From contig CAJTHM010000008.1 of NCBI GenBank assembly GCA_910576125.1, positions 1 through 64,000 on the forward strand: 64,000 bases of DNA, read 5' to 3'. Positions 51,525 to 60,471 of this stretch are shown piece after piece. Origin of the DNA: Lachnospiraceae bacterium (GTDB lineage: Bacteria > Bacillota > Clostridia > Lachnospirales > Lachnospiraceae). The stretch's first letter is position 1. Every line of letters starts with the position of its first letter. Position numbers and translations under genes: made by a program. The notes beneath the pieces were generated by a model. The model ran no database searches. It was not told where the DNA came from and was given only the letters and a program-made list of their open reading frames with translations.

Positions 51525-53153
51525 ATGGACACGAATATCAAAGAGAAGACTATTTCTTTGATTGACTCATTGAAATCGACCTGCCAGACCTATGGCATGG
51601 GTAACGATGGGAACGAGTATAAAATTATCACACAGATATTCCTGTATAAGTTCATCAACGATAAGTTTGGGTATGCACTTAAGCAGATGAATTCCGATAT
51701 AGTTGCTGCTGATAAATGGGAGGTTGCCTACAGTGAGCTTTCCGATGATGACAGGGAGGATATATTTGATGAGCTCGATCCTGACATTCCTAGACTATAT
51801 CCGGAACATCTGATTTCAAATCTGTGGAATCAGCAGGCTAAGGGTGATTTTGATCTGATATTTGACAGGACGATGACGGATATTGCAGACAAGAATCTTG
51901 CGATTTTTTCCACGCAGACTACACAAAACACGAAGATTCCGCTTTTCGAGCCGTTAACTCAGTATGTTACGGATGATGCACAAAGAGCGCCGTTTGCCCG
52001 CGCCTTGGTAGATAAGCTGGTCAACTTCTCCTTTGAGGGGGCATTTTCAGAGCATTACGACTTCTTTGCTGCAATCTTCGAATATTTGATTAAGGATTAC
52101 AATACTGCCGGTGGCGGCAAGTATGCAGAATATTATACGCCTCATGCCATCGCCACGATTATGGCAAGGCTGTTAGTTGGGGATAAAACAGATTTGCATA
52201 ACATCGAATGTTATGATCCATCGGCCGGAACAGGAACCCTTCTTATGGCTTTAAGTCACAGAATCGGTGAAGACCGTTGTGCTATTTTTGCGCAGGACAT
52301 TTCGCAACGCAGTAATAAGATGCTGAAGCTGAACTTAATCCTGAATGGTCTGGTATCTTCTCTCGATCACGCGATTCAGGGAGATACATTGGTATCCCCA
52401 TATCATAAGAGTGATGACGGACAAAATCTCCGCCAGTTTGATTATGTCGTATCCAATCCGCCTTTCAAGATGGATTTCTCAGATACAAGGGAGAAAATCG
52501 CTGCTATGCCAGCTCGCTTTTGGGCAGGAGTTCCGAATGTGCCAGCCAAGAAAAAGGAAAGCATGGCGATTTACACTTGCTTTATTCAGCATGTTATAAA
52601 TTCCTTAAAGAAGAACGGTAAAGGTGCAATAGTTATTCCTACCGGATTTGTTACAGCAAAAAGTGGCGTAGAAAATAAAATTCTCAAGCATATCGTAGAT
52701 GAACATATTGTGTATGGCTGCGTCAGTATGCCATCGAATGTTTTTGCCACTACCGGCACTAATGTTTCTGTATTGTTTTTTGATAATTCTAAAACTACAA
52801 ATAAGGTAGTGCTGATAGATGCATCAAAGATGGGCGAAGAATATAAGGACGGCAATAACCAGAAACGCCGCCTTAGAGATTTTGAAATTGACAAGATTGT
52901 CGAAACCTTTCTAAATAAAGAAGCCGTGGATGATTTCTCTGTGGCTGTGACCTATGATGAAATAAAAGAGAAAAAATACTCATTGGCAGCAGGACAATAT
53001 TTCGATGTTAAAATAGAATATGTAGAACTGTCACAAGAGGAATTCTCCGAAAAGTTGCAGACCTATGCAAATAAGTTACAGGATTGTTTTGATGAGGGAA
53101 ACAGGCTTCAGGCGGAAATTATGGTACAGTTAAAGAAGGTAAAGTATGAGTAA
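51525..53153 (+). CDS. hsdM: Type I DNA methyltransferase subunit M
   Basis: A 542-residue N6-adenine methyltransferase. An N-terminal helical domain (TISLIDSLKSTCQTYGMG) precedes the catalytic domain with the SAM motif DPSAGTGTLLMAL (Asp231) and the catalytic motif NPPF at Asn311. It works as M2S for protection and R2M2S for restriction. AGGAGGGG lies before the start, 16 bases after hsdR. It overlaps hsdS by eight bases. Confidence 0.95.
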   Translation: MDTNIKEKTISLIDSLKSTCQTYGMGNDGNEYKIITQIFLYKFINDKFGYALKQMNSDIVAADKWEVAYSELSDDDREDIFDELDPDIPRLYPEHLISNLWNQQAKGDFDLIFDRTMTDIADKNLAIFSTQTTQNTKIPLFEPLTQYVTDDAQRAPFARALVDKLVNFSFEGAFSEHYDFFAAIFEYLIKDYNTAGGGKYAEYYTPHAIATIMARLLVGDKTDLHNIECYDPSAGTGTLLMALSHRIGEDRCAIFAQDISQRSNKMLKLNLILNGLVSSLDHAIQGDTLVSPYHKSDDGQNLRQFDYVVSNPPFKMDFSDTREKIAAMPARFWAGVPNVPAKKKESMAIYTCFIQHVINSLKKNGKGAIVIPTGFVTAKSGVENKILKHIVDEHIVYGCVSMPSNVFATTGTNVSVLFFDNSKTTNKVVLIDASKMGEEYKDGNNQKRRLRDFEIDKIVETFLNKEAVDDFSVAVTYDEIKEKKYSLAAGQYFDVKIEYVELSQEEFSEKLQTYANKLQDCFDEGNRLQAEIMVQLKKVKYE

Positions 53154-54432
53154 GTTACAAAAATACGCTTTTGCAGATTTGTATGAAATGAGTTCTGGCT
53201 TATCATCAACAAAGGAACAGGCTGGGCATGGGAGTCCGTTTGTTTCCTTTAGTACTGTTTTTAATAATTATTTCCTTCCTGATGAGTTACCAGATTTGAT
53301 GGATACGTCTGAACAGGAACAAGAGATGTTTTCAGTACATAAGGGGGATATATTTTTAACACGAACAAGCGAAACAGTAGATGAGCTTGCAATGAGTTGT
53401 GTTGCATTGAAAGATTATCCCAATGCCACTTATAGCGGTTTTACAAAACGGTTAAGACCTAAAACCACCGGAATTGCGTATGAAAAATACATGGCGTTTT
53501 TCTTGAGGAGTAAATATTTCAGAAAAGTCATTGATTGCAACACAATAATGACTTTGAGAGCAAGTTTTAATGAGGATATGTTTTCTTTTCTCAGCTTGTA
53601 CCTGCCGCCTTATGAAGAACAGGTTAAAATTGGGGACTTCTTGTATAACATAGAACGTAAAATTCAGGTTTTTAATCGCATAAATGATAATTTACAGCAG
53701 CAACTTCGCCTGTTGTATGATTATTGGTTCACGCAATTTGATTTTCCTGACGAAAATGGGAACCCCTATCGTTTGTCTGGTGGTCAGATGGTGTGGAACA
53801 ATACACTAAAGCATGAGATCCCCAAAGGTTGGTCTACGGGAACACTTGCTGATTGCATTGAAAAGATATCAACTGGACTGAATCCTCGTGATAACTTTAA
53901 GCTTGGTGGCGGTTCTATCAAGTATATAACTGTAAAGAATTTAACTTTATCAGGTACACTTGATTTTGCTGGCTGCGATACCATCGATGCAGAAGCTCAA
54001 GCATTGATTCACCAACGTTCGGATATTCGCCGTGGGGATATTCTTTTTGCCAGTATTGCTCCATTAGGGCGTTGTTATCTTATAGAAGAACAACCTTCTG
54101 ACTGGGAAATCAATGAATCGGTATTTGCTATTAGACCAAACAGCCATATAGCCACAGCAGAGTTCCTTTACTCGTACTTTACAAGCAATGCGTTCATTAA
54201 GGGGGCAACTGCAAGTTCAACCGGAAGCATTTTTAAAGGCATTCGCATAAACACGCTACTTGATTGGAATGTTTTAATCCCGGCATATGACATTATTGAG
54301 GCATACTCCAGCAGAGTGAGGAATATATTTTCACTCCTCAATAGAAATGCAGAAGAAACTCTAACATTAAATAAGCTTCGTGATTGGCTTCTCCCTATGC
54401 TGATGAACGGTCAAGCCAGCATAGCAGATTAA
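53146..54432 (+). CDS. hsdS: Type I specificity subunit S
   Basis: A 428-residue specificity protein with two target-recognition domains (residues about 1-150 and 215-380), each followed by a long conserved helix (EEQVKIGDFLYNIERKIQVF and the corresponding ETLTLNKLRDWLLPMLMNGQ). It sets the bipartite DNA target. The gene is complete and no second S fragment or invertible repeat is near, so phase variation is not suggested. It overlaps hsdM and ends the operon. Confidence 0.93.
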   Translation: MSKLQKYAFADLYEMSSGLSSTKEQAGHGSPFVSFSTVFNNYFLPDELPDLMDTSEQEQEMFSVHKGDIFLTRTSETVDELAMSCVALKDYPNATYSGFTKRLRPKTTGIAYEKYMAFFLRSKYFRKVIDCNTIMTLRASFNEDMFSFLSLYLPPYEEQVKIGDFLYNIERKIQVFNRINDNLQQQLRLLYDYWFTQFDFPDENGNPYRLSGGQMVWNNTLKHEIPKGWSTGTLADCIEKISTGLNPRDNFKLGGGSIKYITVKNLTLSGTLDFAGCDTIDAEAQALIHQRSDIRRGDILFASIAPLGRCYLIEEQPSDWEINESVFAIRPNSHIATAEFLYSYFTSNAFIKGATASSTGSIFKGIRINTLLDWNVLIPAYDIIEAYSSRVRNIFSLLNRNAEETLTLNKLRDWLLPMLMNGQASIAD

Positions 54433-54635
54433 GCCGTGCCAGAATCATTTGCTTCATTTAAGGTTCAAAACGTGTGTTAAGAAAAAACCGATAGTTCTAA
54501 CGGAATGCGTACATTCCAAAAAGATTAGTAAAGGTTGGTTCTTCATATACCCAATTGCCGGGATCGTGGGCTATATGTTCAGGGTTCCAGGTTTTACATT
54601 AAAGGGAGAGGATTAAATTTTTTTTCAAAAAGTAA
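54433..54635 (+). other. Gap after hsdS
   Basis: No gene seen. Contains short hairpin-forming stretches and an AT-rich run; probably the transcription end of the restriction operon. Confidence 0.3.
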
Positions 54636-54687
54636 TTGACATCTTCTCCCTTTTTTAGTATATTGACATTAGCAAGTTAGCGAACAA
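54636..54687 (+). promoter_or_regulatory. Promoter and operator of the XRE-ImmA pair
   Basis: TTGACA (54636-54641), 17-base spacer and TATATT (54659-54664). Immediately downstream TTAGCAAGTTAGCGAACAA (54669-54687) covers the transcription start. The same 19 bases recur at 55996-56014, so it is probably the binding site of the XRE protein. Confidence 0.65.
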
Positions 54688-54780
54688 GCGGGCGTGCTAA
54701 ATTATTAACACCTATAAAATGAGAATACGAAGAGAAAACAAAAAGAGAAAACGAAGAAGAGAGAAGAAAAGGTGAAGAGT

Positions 54781-55149
54781 ATGAAGTATGCGAATTTTGG
54801 AGAATTCATAAGTCAGAAGAGAGTCGAGAAGCAGATTACATTGAGGAAGATGGCAGATATGCTTGGTGTATCCGCCCCATTTTTAACAGATGTGGAAAAA
54901 GACAGACGCAACCCTTTTGACATGGAGAAACTTACCCAACTCGCAAAAATATTAGGTTTATCAAATGAGGAACGTGAGCTTATGTTCAATCTGGCCGGTA
55001 AGAAACGGAATGCAGTGGCACCCGACCTTCCCGACTACATCATGGAGAGAGACTATGTCAGTGCTGCGCTGAGGACCGCCAGGGACTTGGATGCAGGAGA
55101 AGAAGAATGGAACCAGTTTGTTGAAGAACTGAGAAAGCGAAAGGGGTAA
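54781..55149 (+). CDS. XRE-family repressor paired with ImmA
   Basis: A 122-residue protein. The helix-turn-helix lies in residues about 8-62 (FISQKRVEKQITLRKMADML, VSAPFLTDVEKDRRNP), followed by a helical C-terminus. It resembles ImmR/Rro-type repressors that silence an element until a partner protease removes them. AAAAGGTG precedes the ATG at 54781. The ImmA-like gene follows after 10 bases. Confidence 0.85.
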   Translation: MKYANFGEFISQKRVEKQITLRKMADMLGVSAPFLTDVEKDRRNPFDMEKLTQLAKILGLSNEERELMFNLAGKKRNAVAPDLPDYIMERDYVSAALRTARDLDAGEEEWNQFVEELRKRKG

Positions 55150-55159
55150 GAGCCTATAT

Positions 55160-55939
55160 ATGTATAGACCAGTTATAACAAGAAAAAAATCGGGAGCTCC
55201 GGTATTGAGCAGGAAAGAAATAGATTTGATCGGTGAGAATCTTGTCGGGGATTTTATGCCGGATGCTTTGGAAAACCCACAGGAGATTGATATTGATTCA
55301 TTTGCGCAGAATTATCTTGGGATGGATCAGGACTTTCAATATTTATCGCATTGCGGTGTTTATCTTGGGATGACGGTTTTTAACGACACGGACAAAGTGC
55401 CGGTTTATGACCCGCAACATGACAGGGCAGATTATATCAGCGCCAAAGCCCATACAGTGATTATTGACAAGACTCTTTTAGCGGAGAACCAGGAACACCG
55501 GTACCGTTTTACCATGGGGCATGAGGCAAGCCATGAGTTCCTCCATAAAGAGTATTTTGCTTATGATCCTGACCAGATGACGATATTTGATTATATTGGG
55601 GAAACCCCGATACCGATGGTGCAGTGCCGGATAGACACGAAGAAAATGGATGCAAAGAATCCGGAAATATGGACAGACAAAGACTGGATGGAGTGGCAGG
55701 CGAATGCCTTATCTTCTGCAATCCTTATGCCAGTGTCAATGGTAAGGAAAGTTGCTGAAAGCGTAAAAACTACTAGGGCAGTGTTCAGAAATTATATCAC
55801 TGCGGCCAAGGTTTCAAATGTGTTTAATGTGTCTTTTGAAGCTGCATCATACCGGCTGAAACAGCTTGGCTATATATCACAGGATGTCCAGATGAGCAGT
55901 GATGTGCTGAATATGATTGCCACGCAGCTTTGCGTATGA
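55160..55939 (+). CDS. ImmA/IrrE-family metallopeptidase
   Basis: A 259-residue cytoplasmic zinc peptidase. His121-Glu122-x-x-His125 in FTMGHEASHEFLH holds the zinc; the downstream acidic ligand is likely in DWMEWQANALSSAILMP. ImmA-type enzymes cut the cognate XRE repressor after DNA damage or other signals and so switch on element genes. It forms an operon with the XRE gene and is followed by a terminator. Confidence 0.88.
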   Translation: MYRPVITRKKSGAPVLSRKEIDLIGENLVGDFMPDALENPQEIDIDSFAQNYLGMDQDFQYLSHCGVYLGMTVFNDTDKVPVYDPQHDRADYISAKAHTVIIDKTLLAENQEHRYRFTMGHEASHEFLHKEYFAYDPDQMTIFDYIGETPIPMVQCRIDTKKMDAKNPEIWTDKDWMEWQANALSSAILMPVSMVRKVAESVKTTRAVFRNYITAAKVSNVFNVSFEAASYRLKQLGYISQDVQMSSDVLNMIATQLCV

Positions 55940-55954
55940 CTTTTGACAGAAAGT

Positions 55955-55986
55955 ATGCGGATTGCCATAGTCCGCATATTTTTTTA
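55955..55986 (+). terminator. Terminator of the XRE-ImmA operon
   Basis: ATGCGGA (55955-55961) pairs with TCCGCAT (55971-55977), followed by an A/T then seven-T run. Confidence 0.7.
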
Positions 55987-55995
55987 CTCGAGTAG

Positions 55996-56014
55996 TTAGC
56001 AAGTTAGCGAACAA
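55996..56014. repeat. Second exact copy of the XRE operator
   Basis: TTAGCAAGTTAGCGAACAA, identical over 19 bases to 54669-54687, and followed in both places by seven or eight variable bases and CTAAA. No promoter is evident next to it. It may bring the following genes under the same regulator. Confidence 0.65.
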
Positions 56015-56063
56015 AGTAACACTAAAATTATTTTAGAAAAGAAAGCATTTCAAAATAAAGTAT

Positions 56064-56189
56064 ATGAAAAAATTTCCAGAATATGAAAATAATAGCAGTG
56101 GACATGCATATAATAAAATTAAGGAGAAAATTGTCGGAAATGGAGGAGAATGTAATAAGATGCAGGACGTGGTAAGTAGATGTACCTGA
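56064..56189 (+). CDS. Possible small protein (41 aa)
   Basis: An ATG at 56064 opens 41 codons (MKKFPEYENNSSGHAYNKIK) ending in a stop at 56187. It is hydrophilic, with two Cys near the end, and lies 50 bases after the second operator copy. The ribosome binding site is poor, so it may be a gene or chance. Confidence 0.25.
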   Translation: MKKFPEYENNSSGHAYNKIKEKIVGNGGECNKMQDVVSRCT

Positions 56190-56397
56190 GAATGTTTCTG
56201 GTATATAGCTTAAATGCCAAGGATGATGGAGTGTTAACAATTTATATCCCAGAAATGTTAGCAGACGATATTTATTGTATCTATTGCTTACAGAATGAAA
56301 TTTGATATAATGTTATCAACAGATACGAGAAACAAACGATTGTTTACAGTTGCCTGTTTTAGTATCAAATAGTAATTGATAACAGGAGGTATACAGC
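56190..56397 (+). promoter_or_regulatory. Promoter and folded leader of the DUF6076 gene
   Basis: TTGCTT (56284-56289), 16-base spacer and TATAAT (56306-56311). The leader then folds: TGTTATCAA (56311-56319) pairs with TTGATAACA (56376-56384), GATAC with GTATC and AAACA with TGTTT inside it. The outer stem ends two bases before the GGAGG of the gene, so it could affect translation. Confidence 0.5.
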
Positions 56398-57432
56398 ATG
56401 GATGTTGGTTTGAATGTAGATTTTGACGGTAAGAAAAATATTGTGATGGAGGGCGACATCATCAATGTGTATCCAGTTGGTGGTATGATTTGTGAGTACG
56501 CAAGACTTCGCCCCACAGAAATTAAGCCTCTCATCATGGAGAATCCCTATTTTCATGATACAGATTTGAATGGAAATGGCAGTCATGCCCTTATGAGTCT
56601 CTATGAAGTCTGTCTGGCAAAGTTTGGGGTAGTCACCGCTGTTATGATCGTCACAGATTTTTCTGCTTTCATAGCCGATTTCATCCAGGAAAATGAAGAA
56701 GAATTGCAAGGACCTATTGCCCTGATGAATGGGGATAAGGACACAAGCCAGGTCAAGTCCTTCATTCTGGAGAAAACGGGCTTTGATGAATTTGGTATCA
56801 GCACCATCGGTCAAACTTTGTTGTCTGCCTATGCTGCGTATGCAGACTGTTATGTGGCATTCAAGCACTCTTTTAATATGCTGGTATCTGGCGAGGAATA
56901 CGAAGAGGATCAGGTGATGGCATTCTGGGGGCTGTATGCGACTAATACAGATTTCCAGCACATTGATTTCCACATTATGTTTTTTGATGACTCGTTCCAT
57001 TCCATTTACACGATTAAGTCATCCATATCGCTAATTTTGTTTGAGGCTGCTCATGCTATGGATGCCAATACAAAGTTTGTGAAGTGTAAAAATTGTGGAA
57101 ACTACTTTGTGCCAGTGGGAAGATCCGATTCAGTGTACTGCGGATATCCTTCTCCCCAGGACGAAACAAAAGAATGCCGGGACGTAGGAGCCAATGCAAC
57201 CAGAGTCAAAAAAATGAAGAATGATGTCCTTACCAAAGAATACCGCAGACTGTATATGCGGCTAAAGATGGCGGTCAAACGCCACCCGGATGATGTTACA
57301 TTGCGTGAGCGTCTCATGGAACTTACAGAAGGAATGAAGATAAGAAAGAAACAGAAAGAGGAAGGAACGATTTCTGCGGATGGAATACTGGAGTGGCTCA
57401 TTTCCTTTGATAACCATCTGAATGGGAAATGA
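56398..57432 (+). CDS. DUF6076-type protein with C-terminal zinc ribbon
   Basis: A 344-residue protein of no known function. Residues about 1-215 are mixed alpha/beta; then a zinc-ribbon-like part FVKCKNCGNYFVPVGRSDSV-YCGY with a further Cys in ETKECRD, and a basic helical end (RVKKMKNDVLTKEYRRLYMR). This C-terminal arrangement is what I know from DUF6076 proteins of Firmicute elements. GGAGG precedes the ATG and a structured leader lies in front. Followed after 82 bases by a companion gene. Confidence 0.65.
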   Translation: MDVGLNVDFDGKKNIVMEGDIINVYPVGGMICEYARLRPTEIKPLIMENPYFHDTDLNGNGSHALMSLYEVCLAKFGVVTAVMIVTDFSAFIADFIQENEEELQGPIALMNGDKDTSQVKSFILEKTGFDEFGISTIGQTLLSAYAAYADCYVAFKHSFNMLVSGEEYEEDQVMAFWGLYATNTDFQHIDFHIMFFDDSFHSIYTIKSSISLILFEAAHAMDANTKFVKCKNCGNYFVPVGRSDSVYCGYPSPQDETKECRDVGANATRVKKMKNDVLTKEYRRLYMRLKMAVKRHPDDVTLRERLMELTEGMKIRKKQKEEGTISADGILEWLISFDNHLNGK

Positions 57433-57514
57433 GGAACGGAAATGAGGATTTTACGTTCCTCGCTGATATTACTTTTTTGCGTTAGAATATCCCATAGAAA
57501 GGAGGCAGAATGCC

Positions 57515-58414
57515 ATGAATGAAAATAAAGTCAGCCTGCAGGCTATATACGATGAAATTATCCATCACTACAGTTGGGAAAATTATGAAGAAGCTAAGAA
57601 ACGCTTGCTTCGCAAGAAATATTCTTTTTTGCAAAAGAAATTGGTGCTATGTAACCCAGAGGATTTCAAAGAAAAAGGCGCTAATTATGTTCCCACTAAC
57701 GATGCTGCTATTATTCGGGAACTTTTGATTGAGGCGGTCAACGATAGTGAAGAGAGCATGGTTGTTGATTGGTTCAATGGGAAAATCGATACTAGAGATT
57801 CCCAAACTGCGGCACTGCTATTCATGCAGCTTAAACCACTTATCATGAAACCACTCATGATGGGGGAAACAGATGATGTTACAACGGATGAATGGCTGAA
57901 CACAGTCTCAGCAGCTATCAATTACAATACTGCCAGAAATACTCTTGCACTAAAACGTAATCTGGAGAAGTTCCGCAATACATCACTTCCTCTGAATATG
58001 AACATAAGTTTTGGCGATGTAGTAGCCACATATGAGGATGGTTCTCGCGTCTATGGTTTGAAGGCAGAAAAACAACCGATTGAAATCAAAGGTAAGACCG
58101 TAGAGCAGATTTTAGATTCTGTGGTTACCCAGGACGATTACTTTTCCGTTCTTGAACAGATGCTTAAGCTGTTTGAGGATCACGCCAAAACCAAGGCACG
58201 GGAAAACATCGAGTGGTATGCAGAAGCCAAGGATTTATTTGAGGCGGAGAAGGCCGATGATGCCTTTGAACGTTATTCAATTGCATCAGAGTATGTTATT
58301 TGGTATCAAAGGATATCTGAATTTTTAGCTCAGAATCCAGAAATATGCAGTGAAATTGAAAGGGAAAAGAAAGTCACTGGTTTGGTAGAGTTTTTTCGAA
58401 TGCAAGAACGGTAA
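57515..58414 (+). CDS. Hypothetical protein downstream of DUF6076, tail probably frameshifted
   Basis: Not recognised. A 299-residue soluble, largely helical protein (MNENKVSLQAIYDEIIHHYS, LIMKPLMMGETDDVTTDEWL). Its last in-frame codons read GLVEFFRMQER. At six T bases (58391-58396) one T fewer would instead give GLVEFFECKNGKGGIKC and a further FDTFMQDDFDGENEETPFG to a stop at 58491, a coding-like 35-residue tail with two Cys that ends 17 bases before the next gene. I suspect a one-base insertion. AAAGGAGGCAG precedes the start. Confidence 0.6.
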   Translation: MNENKVSLQAIYDEIIHHYSWENYEEAKKRLLRKKYSFLQKKLVLCNPEDFKEKGANYVPTNDAAIIRELLIEAVNDSEESMVVDWFNGKIDTRDSQTAALLFMQLKPLIMKPLMMGETDDVTTDEWLNTVSAAINYNTARNTLALKRNLEKFRNTSLPLNMNISFGDVVATYEDGSRVYGLKAEKQPIEIKGKTVEQILDSVVTQDDYFSVLEQMLKLFEDHAKTKARENIEWYAEAKDLFEAEKADDAFERYSIASEYVIWYQRISEFLAQNPEICSEIEREKKVTGLVEFFRMQER

Positions 58415-58509
58415 AGGTGGAATAAAATGTACGTTTGATACCTTTATGCAGGATGATTTTGACGGTGAGAATGAAGAAACACCATTTGGTTAAAAAGGAG
58501 GGCTGCTAA

Positions 58510-58689
58510 ATGAAGAGAGGAATTATAAGGGATAATCGGAGCGACAATCAGATTAAGCCAAGAATCATGGATTACATTAGAAATGATGATGGGGAGGAAC
58601 TACTCGAAGTAAAAGACGGGAATGTAAGAAAAACAATACTCTTGTCAGATTTAGAGAGACAGATTGAGGATATGAGAGAAAAAATATAA
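58510..58689 (+). CDS. Small charged protein (59 aa)
   Basis: A 59-residue product, MKRGIIRDNRSDNQIKPRIM then DYIRNDDGEELLEVKDGN and a helical end (LLSDLERQIEDMREKI). AAGGAGGG lies before the ATG at 58510, and it follows the previous gene closely. Not recognised; it could be an antitoxin-like or accessory partner of the two preceding proteins, but nothing proves this. Confidence 0.55.
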   Translation: MKRGIIRDNRSDNQIKPRIMDYIRNDDGEELLEVKDGNVRKTILLSDLERQIEDMREKI

Positions 58690-58735
58690 CAACATCTACC
58701 GAGCCAAGGATCCACATTGTTGAGATACCAAATTG

Positions 58736-58789
58736 CCGGAGTTGTTACTAAGCCACAGAAGTGGCAGAGGTAATAGCTCCGGTTTTTTT
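58736..58789 (+). terminator. Strong terminator after the three-gene cluster
   Basis: CCGGAG (58736-58741) pairs with CTCCGG (58777-58782), with CCAC/GTGG inside, followed by seven T. Confidence 0.75.
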
Positions 58790-58869
58790 ATTTGATGCAT
58801 ATTCGATTGGGAACAAAGATGCATAATTGAGAGTTTACTCTTATGTAAATTTACGTTCACTTGCGTTAG

Positions 58870-59796
58870 TCAATCGTTTGAAGGGCGGACAATTTGCAAG
58901 GGTTTAATGTAGTCAGTGGCTTTATATTTATCAACGAAGTCATGATATTTTTCTGTTTTATTAAAAACATCGTCAAAATAACTTTTGACGATATCCATAA
59001 ACGTTTCGCTTATGGCATAGTCAGACTGCTTTAAATGAATAGGTGTCAGAACAGGAAGATACTTCCAAAACAAAGCATCAAGTTCAGCAGCACGCTCAAA
59101 ATTAAAGCGGTCTAGATAATCCATCAATGATTGTGCAGCTAATAAATTAGTCAAGGATATTGGTTCTTTTATAGCATTATCAGGATCCTCATGTATTGCA
59201 TTTCGCACAGAAATGTATGCTTCTCTTAGCATTGAACGGTCTTTCTCTTTTTCCAATCCCTTTTGAAGAAGAGAAAGAGGACGCCTCCTTGAGAGAAAAT
59301 CGGAAAATTGTTCTATGTTTTGTATAAAAAAATTCAGAAACGAAAGGAGCACGATTTTCCACTCCTGATCAAGAAAAAACCTGTATGGATTATAACTATC
59401 AGGAAGTTCCGTCCATGCCCTTTCTGATGGCATGGAAAGTTCATCAGAAAATAGTTTTTGTAGAATATTGATGCTGTCTTCTGTCAGACCTATGGTGCTG
59501 CTTATATCTGTCTTGGCTTTTGTCTTTTCGGACTCAAGACAAAGGATGTATTCAGGAGAGCATTCATACAGATCGGATAAAATTGACAGGCATTCAAGCG
59601 ATGGAAGAATATTTTCCCCCGTTTTATAAAACCACCCTTTTTCCCATGATTGAACGGTCGGTTTTGATTTTCCCGTTTTTTCTTCCAAAGCTTCCAACGT
59701 TAAATTTGCGTTTATGCGCTCATTGTGCAAAAGGACAGCAACTTTAGCGCGGTGTTCTTTTGAGTTGATTTCATTCCATGATAAATAGTTAAACAA
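58870..59796 (-). CDS. XRE-family helix-turn-helix protein (308 aa)
   Basis: The N-terminal 90 residues contain a helix-turn-helix (VAVLLHNERINANLTLEALE, KTGKSKPTVQSWEKGW). The remaining 210 residues are helical, rich in Leu, Phe and acidic residues, without an obvious enzyme motif; they may sense a ligand or partner. The TTG start at 59796 has GGAGGTGG nine bases upstream. It is alone on the minus strand between two plus-strand blocks, so it may regulate the replication module that starts 640 bases away. Confidence 0.72.
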   Translation of the reverse strand: MFNYLSWNEINSKEHRAKVAVLLHNERINANLTLEALEEKTGKSKPTVQSWEKGWFYKTGENILPSLECLSILSDLYECSPEYILCLESEKTKAKTDISSTIGLTEDSINILQKLFSDELSMPSERAWTELPDSYNPYRFFLDQEWKIVLLSFLNFFIQNIEQFSDFLSRRRPLSLLQKGLEKEKDRSMLREAYISVRNAIHEDPDNAIKEPISLTNLLAAQSLMDYLDRFNFERAAELDALFWKYLPVLTPIHLKQSDYAISETFMDIVKSYFDDVFNKTEKYHDFVDKYKATDYIKPLQIVRPSND

Positions 59797-60424
59797 ACTT
59801 AACCACCTCCGCTTTTTAATGAAATAAAGTGATATATTAAGTTAATTTTTATTTACTGCTAGTTATTGTACTATAAGGACATGAAAAAAACAAGATTAAC
59901 GTGCGCTCTTGATTAATAGGCAATTTTGGATGGCGCATGATTAGATGAATTTATTCTTCACTATATGAAATGTACAAAAGTCATATAAAGAAGAGATATC
60001 GATTGAGTATTTGCAATTTAGCAGAGCATATGTGCTCGTGGGATATTGCAGCAATATGCATTTGACCGTATAGCCTCATATTAAAAGTCAAAATAGGACA
60101 AAACGGTAGAAGCATTGTGGCTACATCAGTGTAGCCGGTCTAATGATTAAAAAAATAGGAAAAATTGTCATAGCCGAGGGAAGTACAACCAAGGCGAGGG
60201 ATACATACATGAATCTGATGAAAAGTAAAAGTATTTTTTGCAGATTTATGTTGGTAGCCTTTGCTTCGTGCGTCCTTTCGGAGTCAGAGACAACCATATG
60301 AATTTCCTTGCCTTTCGGCTTTTGAGAAAGGTAGGGGAATTTTTATGTGGTTACATAAAAGCAGCCGGGGCGGTAGAATTTGCCATTTCTGTAAGGTATG
60401 CCCCAGGAGCCGCGGACCTCCTTT
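59797..60424 (+). other. Long gap before the replication module
   Basis: AT-rich and without a convincing gene. A 52-codon frame (60143-60301, MIKKIGKIVIAEGSTTKARD) lacks a ribosome binding site. GGCTACA-TCAG-TGTAGCC near 60118-60138 is a perfect small hairpin. The GC content changes near 60360. Confidence 0.35.
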
Positions 60425-60461
60425 CCAGTCTTGAAACCCATTTAACAAATTTCAAGACTGG
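60425..60461 (+). promoter_or_regulatory. 12-base hairpin that takes in part of a ribosome binding site
   Basis: CCAGTCTTGAAA (60425-60436) pairs perfectly with TTTCAAGACTGG (60450-60461). The last GG belongs to the GGAGG (60460-60464) of the next gene. A CCTCC at 60417-60421 could pair with that GGAGG as an alternative. Translational control is likely. Confidence 0.55.
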
Positions 60462-60471
60462 AGGAATTTAT

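Noticed and set aside
53146..54432. Invertible or phase-variable hsdS
   Set aside because: There is one complete S gene, no second S fragment and no inverted repeats around the target-recognition domains.
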